Counted from the stretch's first letter, positions 1-11,751 are shown. The stretch: DNA of 64,000 bases from Gymnopus androsaceus JB14 (GCA_009733575.1 ML769450.1:62001-126000), one strand, 5' to 3'. The notes: generated by a model not told the origin, from the sequence alone. Program-made: numbers and translations.

Positions 1-42
1 GAACCCTCACCAAGAGCAATGATCTATAGGAAAATGAAGAAT

Positions 43-241
43 GATAGGGTGACCTGCAAAGCAGTGTCAAAGATGGGATGCAAACTGAGAAGTAAGCAGA
101 GCCTAATGAAAACAAAAACAGACAAAAACTGTAGTTGCAGATGATGGGTGATAGATGATAGGTGATAGGTGATAGGGTGACATGCAAAGCAATGTCAAAG
201 GAGGATGGCAAACCAAAGGTAAGCAGAGCCTTGATGAAAGT
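43..241. repeat. Direct repeat with interspersed GTGATAG tandem motif
   Basis: A roughly 70-bp unit starting GATAGGGTGAC and containing GCAAAGCA and GTAAGCAGAGCCT occurs at 43-113 and again at 171-241 with a few substitutions. The stretch between and after them carries a short GTGATAG-type tandem (about 145-180, echoed near 270). No gene is recognisable in 1-620. Confidence 0.6.
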
Positions 242-619
242 GAGTATGAACGAAAATCATAAACACAAGTGATAGGTGATTGAACCATAAGTTCCTTATC
301 AAGCTCATTTAGCTCAACGCAACCTGCAACGACAAGTTCCTTCATGAGGGAATAAACCCTGACATGGCCAGCATTCCCTCTGGACTTTGCTTGATTGCAA
401 CGGCAGGTGCAAGGAACTGAGCTTTATCATTGCTCACCAAATAAAGGAGATAATAGTCTACTAGAGATGTAGACAAACCAAAATAAATCAGATAGTATGA
501 AGAGAATAGATGATACTCAGAAAGAAGGGGCCAGTGTCACTTTGAGCCAAATGAGGTATGATGATAATATTGAGAGTGTTATCTGATACTGAGCTTTTTC
601 TCCAGTGTATGAGAGTGCT

Positions 620-1020
620 AAAGCTAAGATAAACTAGTGTAGCCATGAGCGGAGTAGTCCAAGTGCCTATCCGTTGGCCAAAGTTGTCCTTTCCGAGTCA
701 TACCAGAAAATGCCACTCTGCAGAATTTTGGGCAGATTATGAGAGGAAGATGAAAAGGGGAAGGATAGGAGAATGTCCCAAAATTCTCGGCATGAAGAGG
801 ACAAGAATGCATGAAATGCAAGCTGCACGCATGAGACCATGGCGGCAGCAAGCAAAGAAAGATGACAGCGTGGACTGCCGGTCTGGTCTCCAAACAGACC
901 GGCAGTCACATGCCTGTCATAGAGATCAGACTCCTCGTATCTTACCTGTCTTGCCTTATCTTACACTTACGCTAGCCGGAGCAAGCTCTCGTAGCTTCAG
1001 CTAGCAACTTTGCACTACAT
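620..1020. other. Non-coding stretch with a perfect 13-bp hairpin at 873-907
   Basis: The open frames here resemble no known protein. The only clear structure is an inverted repeat with arms GACTGCCGGTCTG (873-885) and CAGACCGGCAGTC (895-907) around a 9-base loop. It could be a hairpin remnant of a small element. No function can be assigned. Confidence 0.5.
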
Positions 1021-1099
1021 CATGCCATAAAAATTTGCCGTAAATCTTGGCAAATTTTGCCTCTGCCACTGGCAAATTTTGCTGGCCCAAAACATCCCT

Positions 1100-1181
1100 A
1101 ATGATTCATAATTTCATGTGTAATAAGTCATGTATTTTGCTCGAAAAACATGACTTATTACACGTGAAATAATGAATCATT
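1100..1181. repeat. Near-perfect 82-bp hairpin, MITE-like
   Basis: The sequence begins AATGATTCAT and ends ATGAATCATT. Arms of about 34 bp are almost perfectly complementary, including ATAAGTCATG and CATGACTTAT, around a loop of about 14 bases. Such compact hairpins are usually miniature inverted-repeat elements. No convincing target-site duplication is visible. Confidence 0.6.
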
Positions 1182-1454
1182 CCCGAGCGAAATTCTGATT
1201 CTTTCTCAATGCATTTTTCATAAGAAAAATATGGTGTTTTTCAGCCGAAATTCATACTGAAAAAGGTAATTAATCACAAGAATAATTTTGCTAATAATTT
1301 TGTTCAAAATTATCTGATGCACTAGCCGTGATTTGCATTGGGTTAGCCTAGACTAGGCAATAGGCATGGCTCGTGATGCGCATGATGCATGACCTCTGTA
1401 CTACTATTTAGCACGAAGCCGCCTGCTCTTCATGGCAGTATTGTGGTAATTGCA

Positions 1455-1705
1455 AATGCCTAAGATACCCATATGACAGACCAGCAACCCCCACATGATT
1501 CATATCACTTTTGCGGTACTTTACAAAAACCTTTTGCGAGACTTCTAAATGCATTTCTAGCAAAATTCCTGTTGGGTGTTTCAAGATATACCTGATATCT
1601 TTATTCACCCAATAGGAATTTTTTTGAAAGTAAGTGTAGCAGTCTCACAAAAGGTTTTTAGTATCATGTGGGGGTTGCCGAATCTATTATACGTGTATCT
1701 TAATT
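1455..1705. mobile_element. Inverted-repeat element (probable MITE)
   Basis: The core arms are GCAACCCCCACATGAT at 1484 and its reverse complement ending at 1678. Imperfect pairing continues inward through AAAAACCTTTTG and TTGGGTG and outward through TAAGATAC. The element is AT-rich with no coding capacity. Boundaries are approximate and the class is unknown. Confidence 0.55.
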
Positions 1706-2180
1706 ACAATGCAAGTTGGAAACAAGTACTCTCCCGGCAGCTCCATGTGCAATCGAAAAAATCTGCATTGTGCAAAACCAGCAACCAGGCAATACCAAAT
1801 CATATTCATCATATGGGAAGGGTGAGCGCTGGAGTGACGGATTTATGAAAATGTATTACTTAGTTCAAACTTAGTTCATTTTAATAATTCTTTGACTGAG
1901 GCGGTTATAATTGACGCTGATAAATGAGTCATAAGAGATGGCTGGCAAAATCCAAGTCATCTGACATTTCTTGAAAAGGGTATTTCATATTCACCAGTTT
2001 CTGATAAAAGTAAAGTGAAGTGGAACGGTATTGAGCATTTAGCACCGATTCTTGATGTGTACCATTCATTTCCCGAACCATTTTCTTGAAATTCAGTGCC
2101 AGCATGTGGAAAGACATAGGTTTGCCCCAAACATTGTTTTGCATACTCCCTAATGAAATTGCTCCTCTAGTCTTCACCTT
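1706..2180. other. Intergenic, nothing recognised
   Basis: No conserved open frame, RNA gene or repeat was recognised between the inverted-repeat element and the decayed F-box gene. Confidence 0.4.
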
Positions 2181-3248
2181 GTGTGTGATATGAACAAGCT
2201 CACATTGAGAAATCTGCTGGCTATGTCCACATCAAATATCAGCAGTGTTTGCTCTCATTGGAGAAACCTCCTGAGTGTCTCTTTGGAGCTTTGGTCAGGT
2301 GTGAATACGTCTCACAAGGGCCTCTCTGGGGCTTTGGTCAGGAATGAGCATGTAGAGACCAAGCTCCTTGCACCTTTTACATTTCTACCTCCGTTCTGCT
2401 CAACAGGTCCTGTCTTGCTTGAATTCCCCAAAGAAGAACTTGATATGGTGAGACCAAAGCATTTAGGCATCTGTGCAGCTCTTAGTAGATGCAGTCACTG
2501 CTGGAAGAAGCTCCAAGTATTTAATTTCATGCATTGATGGACCATGGAAGCCACTCATATGCCCATGGATTATATGCTTGAGAAACTCTAACTCAACATC
2601 TAGTTTGACTCTGGATTAACTCCAGATACCTTTATCCAATCTGTGTTCACTTTATGTTTCCGGAATTGGGGACGTCCGAGTCCATAGAAGCACTTGATGT
2701 TGCTCAGTACAATGGACGACTTAAGATGTCTTGCGTCCAGTGGGATAGCAGAATGTATAGCATCTCCATTCAGAGCTACTTCCGTAGAGAAGCTCATTCT
2801 TTCACTCTACAAAGGTCACATTGCAGAAAATCTCATTCTGACAATCACTTGCCCCTCCTTAACATTGAAAATTCATCTCACGCACACTGGGAGGGCCCGT
2901 GGCTTAAGTATGAGCTAAATGCATTTACAGCGTGTTCATTTTGTCCCTTCATGGTTCTCTCCATTAAGTTTATGCCACTCCCAGCCTTAGATCTCATCGA
3001 TATTCTCCATTGCCTTCCTGCTCTGCGACATCTTGCTGTAAATGATTCCCGAGTGCTGGTGCATGGTGAAAAGTCTGCATGCTTTCCATCGAAAGCGTAC
3101 TGCAGCTAGGCTGGTAGTACCGATACTGGATAGTCTTGCATTCCCATTCAGCGGCTGGACATTTAGTGGTACAGAGTTTGTGCTTTCATTGAGGTGGCAT
3201 CCACGTTCACTGACAAGTTTGAGTTCCGGTAATAGAATGGCCTTGTAA
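2181..3248 (+). pseudogene. Decayed F-box / leucine-rich-repeat gene
   Basis: Fragments in different forward frames line up in the order of basidiomycete F-box proteins. An F-box-like piece (residues SVCSHWRNLL then ELWS) sits near 2240-2300. A segment with WKKLQVF is near 2505. Leucine-rich pieces follow near 2680-2900 (VEKLILSLYKGH), and a typical repeat, LIDILHCLPALRHLAV, is near 2990-3040. No single frame carries them and stops intervene. Intact relatives would be substrate adaptors of SCF ubiquitin ligases. The family call is inferred from spacing and motifs. Confidence 0.5.
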
Positions 3249-3630
3249 TTATCAATTTGGTTGCAGTTCACAGACCAAACCATAGACAAGAACATCTACA
3301 AACATCTGGAGCACCTTGAAAAGAAGGATACAGTTGTTCTCACAACCAGTAACATGAACACCAAATGTAACTTGAAGGCAAGACTACTAGGTAGTAGGCT
3401 TGCAAAATTTGAAGTCGTGGCACATAGTTACATTATCTGGTACACTCATGCAGCGCACTTTCATTTCTCTTCTGCTTTCTACGCATTTCGATTTGACGGC
3501 AGATCAAAACCGGACCAAGACAGGTACTTTACGCTTTGATCATTTTACTGCACTGCCACATGACAATTAATTATTTCTTATTTAGAGCTGTTCATTATGA
3601 TATGATTTTCCTAAAGTCAATGGCTCAATG
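3249..3630. other. Intergenic, nothing recognised
   Basis: The stretch between the decayed F-box gene and the 3' end of the transporter gene shows no conserved open frame. Confidence 0.4.
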
Positions 3631-5513
3631 TTATGCCACTGCAAAGATATCCTTCTTCCTGATAATGCGTGCGACGAAAGAGCAAAGCTGTCCCGAACGA
3701 GCGACATGATACCCTGATAGAAAACAGATATTAGCTCTCGACGTTGAACACAGAATAAGAACCATGGTAAAAAGGAGTGAAATCCGTATAGTAGAGCGAA
3801 AAGATAAGGAGACTCACGGAGAACAAGATTAACTTGTCGAAATTCTCTTCAGTTTGGTTTTGAATAAAGATGCCTGAAATGGGCGTCCCAGCAAGCGTGG
3901 CTGATGCCATAAAGGCATATGTTCCTCCAATTCTTGCCCCAACGCGTTCAATGGGAGATATTTCCGCGACACAGGACTACAGATTAAAATGCGCGGATTA
4001 TTGAAAGAAGGTAAACTGGTCGTTAGCCGTATGTTACGAGACAAAAAGCAGACTTACTGGGGTTACTGAGAAGAAGGGGCCAGAAAACACCCCATACAGA
4101 GCTGCAAACGCAATTAGGTTTGCTTGTGCAAAGGAGGTGTACCATAGCTGCCAGTATTAATATCGAAGATATCAGGGTTGAGATGTATAGGATGTTAAAC
4201 CTGTGGATAAAACTATTAAGCACATCAAGGCAAACCTCACATCTCTAAGTAACATACCTTCCTACTCGCCCTGCAATTAGACCTGGGCTAACCCTTCCAA
4301 AGATCGACGTTGCGCACAGAATTGCAAGGTAATATCCATTAACGTTGGCATCTGGACTGGCCACCGCGGCGCTTAACCCGACATAGAAAAACGGATTGAA
4401 CACCGCAAAGACCGTGAACCAGCACCCCAATACAAGAAAAAGGTAGCACGGATCCTTGAACGCAGCAAAATCGAAAAACGTCGAAAGAGAAGTGGGGAAG
4501 GGTTTAGAAGGTCTGCGCTGCTTGATTGTTACTGTTCCAACGGCGAAGCAGAAGAGAGTGAGGAAAGCGAAGATTCGAATAGTCCAGCCTAATGCAAACG
4601 ATAAAATGAAAGCACTATATACGATCAGAAAAAGTATTTACCGAATCCAATTTTCGGAATTAACTTTGAAACCATGATAGGAAATACAATTCCACCCACA
4701 CTTGCTCCTGAAGCTACACATCCTAATGGCGTAAGGTATTTTGGATCTGAACCAGTGAGCTGCAAGCCCCATCGAAGGGAAGAAACTACATTATAAGATT
4801 CAGACGGGCGGATGTACGTAATTAACCATAATCAACCATGGAGTCGGATAAGCTCACCTCAATGTTGCGCCAAGACTGAAAAGCACTGATTGCGAAAGGA
4901 ACTGTTGATATATTTGCTGGGGTCTTGTGATACTCAGCATAAAAAGCGAGAAAACCACCACAATACCACTGCCTGGAATGAGGTATCGTGGGCCGATAGC
5001 ATCAAAAATGGCTCCTGCTGTTCCTGCAACTACGGATATCAAAGAAGAATAAGTCAGACAAAATGGAACGAAAATGTAGCCTTGAAGGATACTCACAAAG
5101 ATACAACACAAACACCTGAAGAGCGCCGACCATCGATATAATCGTTGGAGAGTAATTCGTCAAGTATTCTTCGTTATAATAATCGGAAAACGCCCCGAAG
5201 GCATTCACAAATCTGCCAGTGAATAGCTGTTAGCCTTCCCTCACCTCAGCAACAATAGTCATACTAGTCACCCGAAAGTTCCTAATGCAACCAAGGTCCC
5301 TCCAAAGACTGTGCTCCATGCGTCCCAGCCTCCATCAGTTGGGGCGTACGCGCTCGGATCTACTTTTACTTCGTCTCCCTCGTTTTTTTCAACGTCTTTG
5401 CTTTTAACAGGCTTTGATATACCGGTCGGAGAACCTTCAACAGTCCTTTCGGATGCTTGAATTGTTCCAATGGTGGGACTGGGGCTACTCTCTAAAGAAG
5501 TTCGTGCTGCCAT
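3631..5513 (-). CDS. MFS monocarboxylate-transporter-like protein (possibly frameshifted)
   Basis: Fungal MCT-type proteins of the major facilitator superfamily are 12-span plasma-membrane permeases for small organic acids or related solutes. The chosen start is at 5513, giving a Ser/Thr-rich cytosolic N-terminus, then DGGWDAW leading into membrane span 1 as in the family. Further family signatures are EYLTNYSPTIISMVGALQ (near 5130), GASVGGIVFPIM (near 4710), FGRVSPGLIAGRVGR (near 4280), FAALYGVFSGPFF (near 4090) and GGTYAFMASATLAGTPISG (near 3890). At least six introns are needed. Two places need a one-base frame change without a splice signal: near 4148 and in the last exon near 3690. The stop at 3631 follows the frame giving ARIIRKKD, the usual C-terminal type. 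Substrate is unknown. Confidence 0.75.
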
Positions 5514-6229
5514 CAAGATAGAATCCCTGGAGTCTGGACCAAGGGGACACTGGGAGATCGAGGAAGGAAGGAAGGGGTCTAATGAGGAGACGACGAGAAT
5601 TGTGACTCCGCGAACGCGTTCAACTTTATATATCTCCTTTTTTCGCCGCACGCAAACCTGATGAGTCAAAAAGCCTTTTTTTGCTCGATAAGCAGAGGAG
5701 ATTATTGTCAGAAATCTGCCGTTGTAACTGCGGTCTGCAGCGAAATGGTTTCTTTATATACGCACACAGGCTAGAATTCCGAAAACCTATTGCTTGTTAA
5801 GTAAAGGAACAAAACCGGTACCAGGTCGGAGCCCCGCGATATCACGGACGGACCTTGCCTGTTCTCCCCCGTGTTCAAAACGGAGATGTCAAAGCTGATT
5901 ATATCATGAGTGCAGCGTAAATCTTGCATAGTGGCGGCGCTTCGGAATGGAACAGGGAGTTGAAACAACTCACAGTACCTCTATGCTCCAGACAAGTTGT
6001 GAGCAAGAAGTAGGTGCCCAAAATCCACCACTTGGATGGGGTAATCTGCCAGAGATGGAATACTTCCATTCTGAAGCGCCGCCACTGTATCGATACGCGT
6101 TATTGCCACCCCCTTCAAGCACAACCCAATGCAGATAGCCCATGCCGCGATTATGTATATAAGTGCTATGCCTTGCTATGCCTAGTCCAACCTTATTCGA
6201 TAAACCTCCTGAATAATGTGCAGCCGGAA
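5514..6229. other. Intergenic, includes transporter 5' region
   Basis: This is the upstream region of the transporter. No TATA box at a convincing distance and no conserved open frame was seen. Confidence 0.35.
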
Positions 6230-7370
6230 ATGCGGTATAGACTTTGAAAGTTGGGAGACGAGTAAAGAAGGGATCGTTTCGTTATCAACACAGAGCCTCG
6301 ACAATCAGTGAAGGTACCGGTGTTAAGCCTTGCTCCAAAGAGACTCGGAACGACTGGGGAAGTAGATGTGCAGAAGCATTCCGGAGTCCAGCTTGGGCAA
6401 ATAGGATGTTTCTCCGTGAGTAGTACATAAGGATTTCGCCAAGTGTCTTCGCTGGAGAGTAATCGGATTAAAACCCGGCCGGGACAGCATCGGGAACGCA
6501 CTCTAGTTTTCAGACGTAGTGATGTATGTAGTCGATACACAATTCCCAGCGCAACAAGTATCTTGGGATAGGAGGCCAGAGATAGTATTAACAGCAAAGA
6601 CCGCAAACACGACTTTTGGTCCCTGAATACTCTCCATGAGAGACCGCTGAGCAATCTGCCAGTTCGAACAGGCCATTGACGTATAGAAAGCACTCTTCGT
6701 CTGCAGTGATGAAGATGGTCGCGCTAGCCAAGCTCTGTCTAGGAGGAAGAGTGTGTGTGTATAGGAAAGCTCTCGCGCCAGCAGGGGCAGTGCTCTGCGG
6801 ACCTATAACCTCGTTTGTCCAGATCCATTGCGCATGAATGAAATTCAAAAATCTGCGCCAGCAAGAACGTTAACACCCCAGGGCCCTATCCTATAGCTAC
6901 CTTGTGAAATCACAGGGACCCAAGTACTAGTGTCGAAAATTAAGTCTTGGAAACCACACCTTCACTCGTAAGCCATGTAAGTAGTTTTGAAGACTATTGA
7001 AGACGTCGTGCCATCTGTGTAGGTAGTCAATGCATCCACCAACAGACCTGCTTGGCTCGCCTGTAGGTTCGTTGCATTCACTGCGATCGCAGCACATCCG
7101 TAATCCGACAAGTCAATACACATACACTATGTACTGACGACGATCCACCCCCCTAGCGAATTCATTGCCGTTCATATAAAGCGTGGTATCGTTGCCTACG
7201 ACAGACGGGTTTTACCTACGGGAGGAACGAAGGTGTTGCGGAAGCCCCACGAACACCCGCAGAAACCAGATCCACTCGGAGTTGAGTTCCGCGTCAAGAC
7301 ATATGCTATCGGATCGTTTCTGGTCTGTTTTCAGCAGGTGCTAGTAGCTACTAGCGGCAAGGAAAGCCAA
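6230..7370 (-). pseudogene. Decayed secreted protein with two alpha-L-rhamnosidase-type N-terminal domains
   Basis: On the minus strand a signal-peptide-like remnant (VAALAFLAASSY, about 7350) precedes a domain relic with SEWIW (7280), FRNTFVPPVGK (7230), DTTLYMNGNEF (7180) and VNATNLQASQAGLL (7080). The same order then repeats from 6848: AQWIWTNEV, AGARAFLYTHTLP, ECFLYVNG, then VFAV and EDTWRNP. These motifs match the beta-sandwich domain found at the N-terminus of alpha-L-rhamnosidases and in secreted basidiomycete proteins with two such domains. Stops and frame changes interrupt both copies and no catalytic domain is present. Function of intact relatives is carbohydrate-associated but unproven. 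Confidence 0.5.
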
Positions 7371-7719
7371 GGCAGCTACAAAAATGAAATTAATGAATCA
7401 GAAGTAGGTCAACGAATAGGGAGAGTATGCGTACATTCAGAACTTGCTTCAGCTTGACCGAAGACCGTCCAAGTTCGTGTGTTGGGACATCCGAAGCCTC
7501 CGACTACCTCCTGCTACTTCGCGACGCTATTCAAGCCACGGATACATGTAGCAGAATTCGGTCGAATGTCGGAGGGCAGGGAAGGAACGAGAGAATGCAG
7601 TTCTCTGGCGTGATTTAGGCTTCGCTCCAGCAGTACGGGATGAACGTAGATCTATGTCAGGTAGGCTCGTTGGTGTCCCAGCTCCTGAGAGCAGGACGAT
7701 AACTCGGCCGTCCGTGACA
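7371..7719. other. Intergenic, nothing recognised
   Basis: No gene is seen between the decayed rhamnosidase-like gene and the 3' end of PIG-P. Confidence 0.35.
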
Positions 7720-8342
7720 CTATTCCTGTTTTGCCTTTCCCTTTCCTTCCTTGGTATAGAGAACCCGATTCACCAATTCAATATGAATATCATATAGCTC
7801 CGGAACCGCGTTATCCTGCGCGTGTCGCGCGTAGCTCGAGAACAAGGCTTTTTGGTCGTAAGCGTGAGCGTAAGAATCATCATCATCGTCGTTGGCGCCG
7901 TTGCTTCTGAGAGGAGGAAATTGTGCTCGGGAGTCTATTCGTTGGCTAGTAAGAACTCGGAAGAGAAAGGAATAGAATCAATTCTCACCAGTAACAGCTT
8001 CGACATTGTCAAAAGCAGGCGTTCCGTATAGCGTCAGAGCCATATAAGAAAAGTACGTAAGGAGCACGACGACCATTGACCAAGCTGGGAGAAGTATTGA
8101 CCATTCTCTACGCGATCCGAGATTTATTTAGATATTCTCTTGCTGCTGCTGCTTCAGGAGAAGCTCACCTATTAGGATACCACTCAATGCCCAACGAGAT
8201 AATGACTGGGTCAGGAAGAAGAGCCCATAAGAGGTATACGACGAATAAGAACGAGGTAGAGGTCCAAGCGACGAATCCGTAGAATTCTGGAGCTCTGCTG
8301 CGGTAATGGCTTTGAGAATCGGGATCGTTTCGTCGTTGACAT
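7720..8342 (-). CDS. GPI19: PIG-P, subunit P of GPI N-acetylglucosaminyltransferase
   Basis: PIG-P is a small ER-membrane subunit of the complex that transfers GlcNAc to phosphatidylinositol, the first step of GPI-anchor synthesis. Exon 1 (about 8317-8170) has the family signature APEFYGFVAW followed by a hydrophobic span ending in LLPDPVI and LGIEWYP. Exon 2 (about 8084-7990) has a second span, VVVLLTYFSYMALTLYG. Exon 3 ends with the conserved PELYDIHIELVNRVLY before an acidic and basic tail. Introns start GTGAGC and GTGAGA. The 5' end is unresolved: the EFYGF frame has no in-frame ATG, and the two nearby ATGs (8342 and 8370) are in the other two frames. There is therefore an unseen upstream exon or a one-base shift near 8310. 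Confidence 0.8.
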
Positions 8343-8595
8343 CGAGGTATATGGTCAAGAGTGAAGTCATTCAGTCAGGAATTCTCCTCGGACTTGATCT
8401 CAAGCTCAGATTGAGATTGAGGCCGCTCACACTCTTACTGTAGCGTAGTCAAGGTACACGTATACAATATCCATAGAAAATTACATGTGCATAGGTAAAG
8501 CGCATGGAGGATGGCATTTTTGACGTAGAGAGTAATAAAAGGACATGCAGGTGTGTAGATACAACGTAGAACAAAACTCCCAAGATTCCGACATT

Positions 8596-9389
8596 TTACT
8601 TCAGAGGAATGCTGGAAAAACGAGTGCGTTAGCAGGCGATAGGTATTTAGCAAGATGGACACGTACAATCGGGAAGCTAGAAAGAAAAAAGTAGAAAGAA
8701 AGATCAGTGAGTATTACCAAGTGTAGGGACCTCGATGAGAACTTACAGTGCGTTGCACCAATCTAAAAGATGAATTATTAGATGATCGCAAATTATACGC
8801 AAGGGTTGACTTACACCAGGACGACCGTGCTTGACGGGTCTGTACGAGCACGAAAATTCACCAAGGTAGTGACCAGTCATCTCTGGCTTGATTTCTACAG
8901 AGTTGAAGACCTAGATACATACGATTCAGTACTAAACTTCTTCACAAGTATAACAAAACACACCTTTCCGTTGTAAATTCCAACAACACTTCCAATCATC
9001 TCCGGGACGACAATCATATCACGAAGATGAGTTTTCACTACAGCAGGCTTCTCATTTGGCGGTGCCTCTTTCTTGGCCTTGCGCAATTTCTTGATAAGAC
9101 CCATGGGACGACGCTTGAGACCACGCTGGAAACGACGGCGAGCACGGGCGTGGACGAGTTCGACAAACTGTAAAATCCTAATTAATATTTGTTTATTAGT
9201 TAGAAGGTATATAGCGCACGTCTTCGTTGTTCATATCAAGGAGCTTGTCGAGCTCAACACCGCGGTATGAGAACGTCCTGAAGGTCCTCTTTTTCTTCAT
9301 CTCGGCAGCAACAGCGGGGTCGGTAACGTCAGCCTATAGAAGCATAATTTCAGCAAGAATTCCAGCGGGTTAGCATTTTCTACTACCAT
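8596..9389 (-). CDS. RPS15: Small ribosomal subunit protein uS19 (RPS15)
   Basis: uS19 sits in the head of the 40S subunit and contacts the decoding centre region. Exon 1 is only the ATG (9387-9389) followed by GTAGTA. The next exon reads [20 protein letters not shown] and onward with [11 protein letters not shown]. After an intron come [13 protein letters not shown] and the family core [19 protein letters not shown]. Further exons give [18 protein letters not shown], a five-residue GATHS exon, and the terminal SSRFIPLK split by an intron inside the Phe codon. The stop is at 8596. All phases agree and the protein appears full length. It is divergent with the P2 gene, a typical co-regulated ribosomal pair. 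Confidence 0.95.
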
Positions 9390-9735
9390 CTTGCTTGGGC
9401 GGCTTGGATTTTCTGGATAAGTCGGATAAGTGGATGAGGAAACGAAAAAGGTGGGAAATGCTGACAGAATCCTAGCAGCCTCCGCATCGCACGTGACTGC
9501 ACATCCGCCACAAAAATTCTAATTTTTTTTCTCAACTCAACTCAACTCGGCAGAATCCAGGTTTCTTCCTTGCAGGATTAAAAGGTTTGTTTTCATCATC
9601 TTTTCGCTACTTCTTTGCTGATCTACCTCACAGCGATTCGTGGCTGCCACCACTAAATAAAACCAACACTACTTACATTCAAAACAGTGCGTATAATCAT
9701 TCGAATAACAATTCGTAGTTGAAAATCCCCTTCAG
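9390..9735. promoter_or_regulatory. Divergent ribosomal-protein promoter, with a 5'UTR intron of the P2 gene
   Basis: This 346-bp gap serves RPS15 leftward and the P2 gene rightward. It holds a T-tract followed by iterated CAACT motifs (about 9520-9550) and GGATTAAAAGGTTTGT (about 9576). The latter block recurs upstream of the second P2 gene near 11952. A predicted 5'UTR intron runs from GTGCGT at 9687 to CAG at 9735, ending exactly at the P2 start codon. Confidence 0.6.
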
Positions 9736-10123
9736 ATGCGTTATCTCGCTGCCTACCTGCTCCTTCAGATCGGTGGAAACACCTCCCCTTCTGCCAAAGA
9801 CATCAAAAAGGTCCTTTCTGCCGTTGGAATTGAATCTCACGATGAGCGTCTCAACAAGTTGATTTCCGAGCTCGAGGGCAAGGATATCAACACTCTCATT
9901 GCTGAGGGATCCAGCAAGCTTTCTTCTGTGCCTTCGGGAGGTGCTGCTGCTTCCGGTGGAGCCGCTCCCGCTGCTGGTGGCGCAGCTCCTGCTGCTGAGA
10001 AGGAGGAGGAGAAGAAGGAAGAGGAGAAGGTTCGTTCAATTTCGTCTTCGATTCGTTCGATTCTGATTTATTCTTCTTTAGGAGGAGTCCGACGACGACA
10101 TGGGCTTCGGATTGTTCGACTAA
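9736..10123 (+). CDS. RPP2: 60S acidic ribosomal protein P2 (copy 1)
   Basis: P2 pairs with P1 in the ribosomal stalk, which recruits elongation factors. Exon 1 (9736-10029) begins [14 protein letters not shown], with the P2 dimerisation core [11 protein letters not shown] and [11 protein letters not shown], then an Ala/Gly-rich hinge and an EEEKKEEEK run. An intron (10030-10081) is followed by a last exon giving [13 protein letters not shown], the universal stalk tail that binds GTPase factors. The length of about 111 residues is normal. The start follows a predicted 5'UTR intron whose AG abuts the ATG. Confidence 0.95.
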
Positions 10124-10422
10124 TCGCGTACTGTATCGATATTTACCGCATGTCGAATTATATCGCTTTTGAAACATCTAAATTCCGTCGTGAATACTGA
10201 GAATGGGCTACCCTTGCAGGCTAAAAGTCCCCCAAGTATTTTCTCCAGTCAATATGCCCGTTGTAGTTGAGGAATGAATCCGAATGATAACACGACGCGT
10301 TAAATGAAGTCTCTGCATCCAGGCTTACCGTCTGTAGCTGTGCAGACTGAATGACGCGAAACTATCCCCACTGAATTATGTTGATGGGCTGTGGGGTTTC
10401 AACCGACTTGGACCTTCCCTCC

Positions 10423-11751
10423 ATGGCCAGCGTCAGCCTTGCTCAAGTGAGCTTTCTCGCGATTACCTGACCCTAACTCGTTCCTCATTCCATGATAATA
10501 GACCATTCCGCCCGAACTAAAGCGCTATATCGCTGTCTTCTGTAACCCGGCGGCGCTCGGAAACCTTGCTCTGGTCCACACATCCTATCGAGACGAGGCT
10601 GAAGTTCTTCTCTACAGACAAATCTCCGTCTATTTCTCCCCGAAGAAGTTGTCGATTTGGGACACCCTGAAAACACATCCACGCAAAGCATACCTTGGTG
10701 CGCTCACTGAAACTCGATTTCGGAGTACGCCGATGGGATTCACAAAACAAGTCCGCACCGACATCAGCGGTAGAGTTGCTTTGTGCTGCACTGGCCAACA
10801 TGCATCAACTTGTGGATCTGCAACTACATTTGTATCGTGAGGAGGTTACTTTGCAAACACATATACAAGCTATCTTGAGGTGTGTTCTTTCTCTTATCGA
10901 GCACCAAGTGTCGCTGAAAATCTTCGTAGCCAGCGATACTTTAACCTAGAAACATTTCACTGCAGCGGACACTTTGATATCTCTGCAATCGCAGATGCTC
11001 AGTCAAACTCACTCCAGACATTGGCCACGTATAATCACCGGAATACAATGTCTTCTTTCCGGGACATGGCTAGAAAGTATCCCAATCTAACACTTTTCTC
11101 GTATGAGCGGGAAACCTTCATAGCATCCGTCTTTGACGTCCTAAACATCTATCCGGCATTTTATCCCGAAAACACTTTCCGAAAGTGCTGGGAGGCGATA
11201 TCCAAGTCGTATCATTGTCGTGGTGAATTCGAGAGTTTCTCGAGAGTTTCTGTTGGTTGGGTTCGGGTGTATCTTGCTGATATTTCCGAGTTCGACTCGG
11301 AATCGAATCTGCGGTTCATTCGACACGATATTGTGGAGGAGATGGTTAGATTGTTCCCACGTGTCACTCGACTGGAATTCATGCTGGAACGAAGAATGAG
11401 GAATGCCAAGGCTAGTCAACTCCAAACTTTCTGTCTATAATTTACCAAGTTATATCCTTACAGTCCTTTTACAAGCATATCCCACCAATCATCGCTCCCC
11501 TCGCACTCAAGTTGCGGGAACTCCGTTTCGCATACTGGGGCCCCGAAACCCCCCACGACGATGGCTCGGCAATACCCCTTGAGGACTGCTTGGCGCTGGC
11601 GAAAACATGGTCTGCTACCGAGTCAGGCTGTGAATATCTACGATCGGTTGAATTCTTAGATGGACTAGTAATTGAGCGGGATATCGATAGGAACTTGAAT
11701 GACAGTGCAGGGGAGTGGCATAGACGTAGACCGTTTGGGGAATTGAATTAA
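10423..11751 (+). pseudogene. F-box-like multicopy protein, copy 1 (frameshifted)
   Basis: Exon 1 (10423-10446, MASVSLAQ) is spliced with GTGAGC to an exon reading TIPPELKRYIAVFCNPAALG and LALVHTSYRDEAEVLLY, an F-box-type start. The rest is repeat-like, with RYFNLETFHCSGHFD near 10940 and the C-terminal EWHRRRPFGELN. A close paralog lies at 35283-36526. Compared with it, this copy needs one-base frame corrections near 10693 (after HPRKAYL) and near 10935 (before QRYFNLE). A late intron near 11410-11471 looks like a GC-AG or otherwise weak donor. It is either a recent pseudogene or carries sequence errors. It sits between two P2 paralogs. Exact function is unknown. Confidence 0.6.

Noticed and set aside
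2987..3295. 102-residue minus-strand open frame
   Set aside because: Antisense to the leucine-rich part of the decayed F-box gene.
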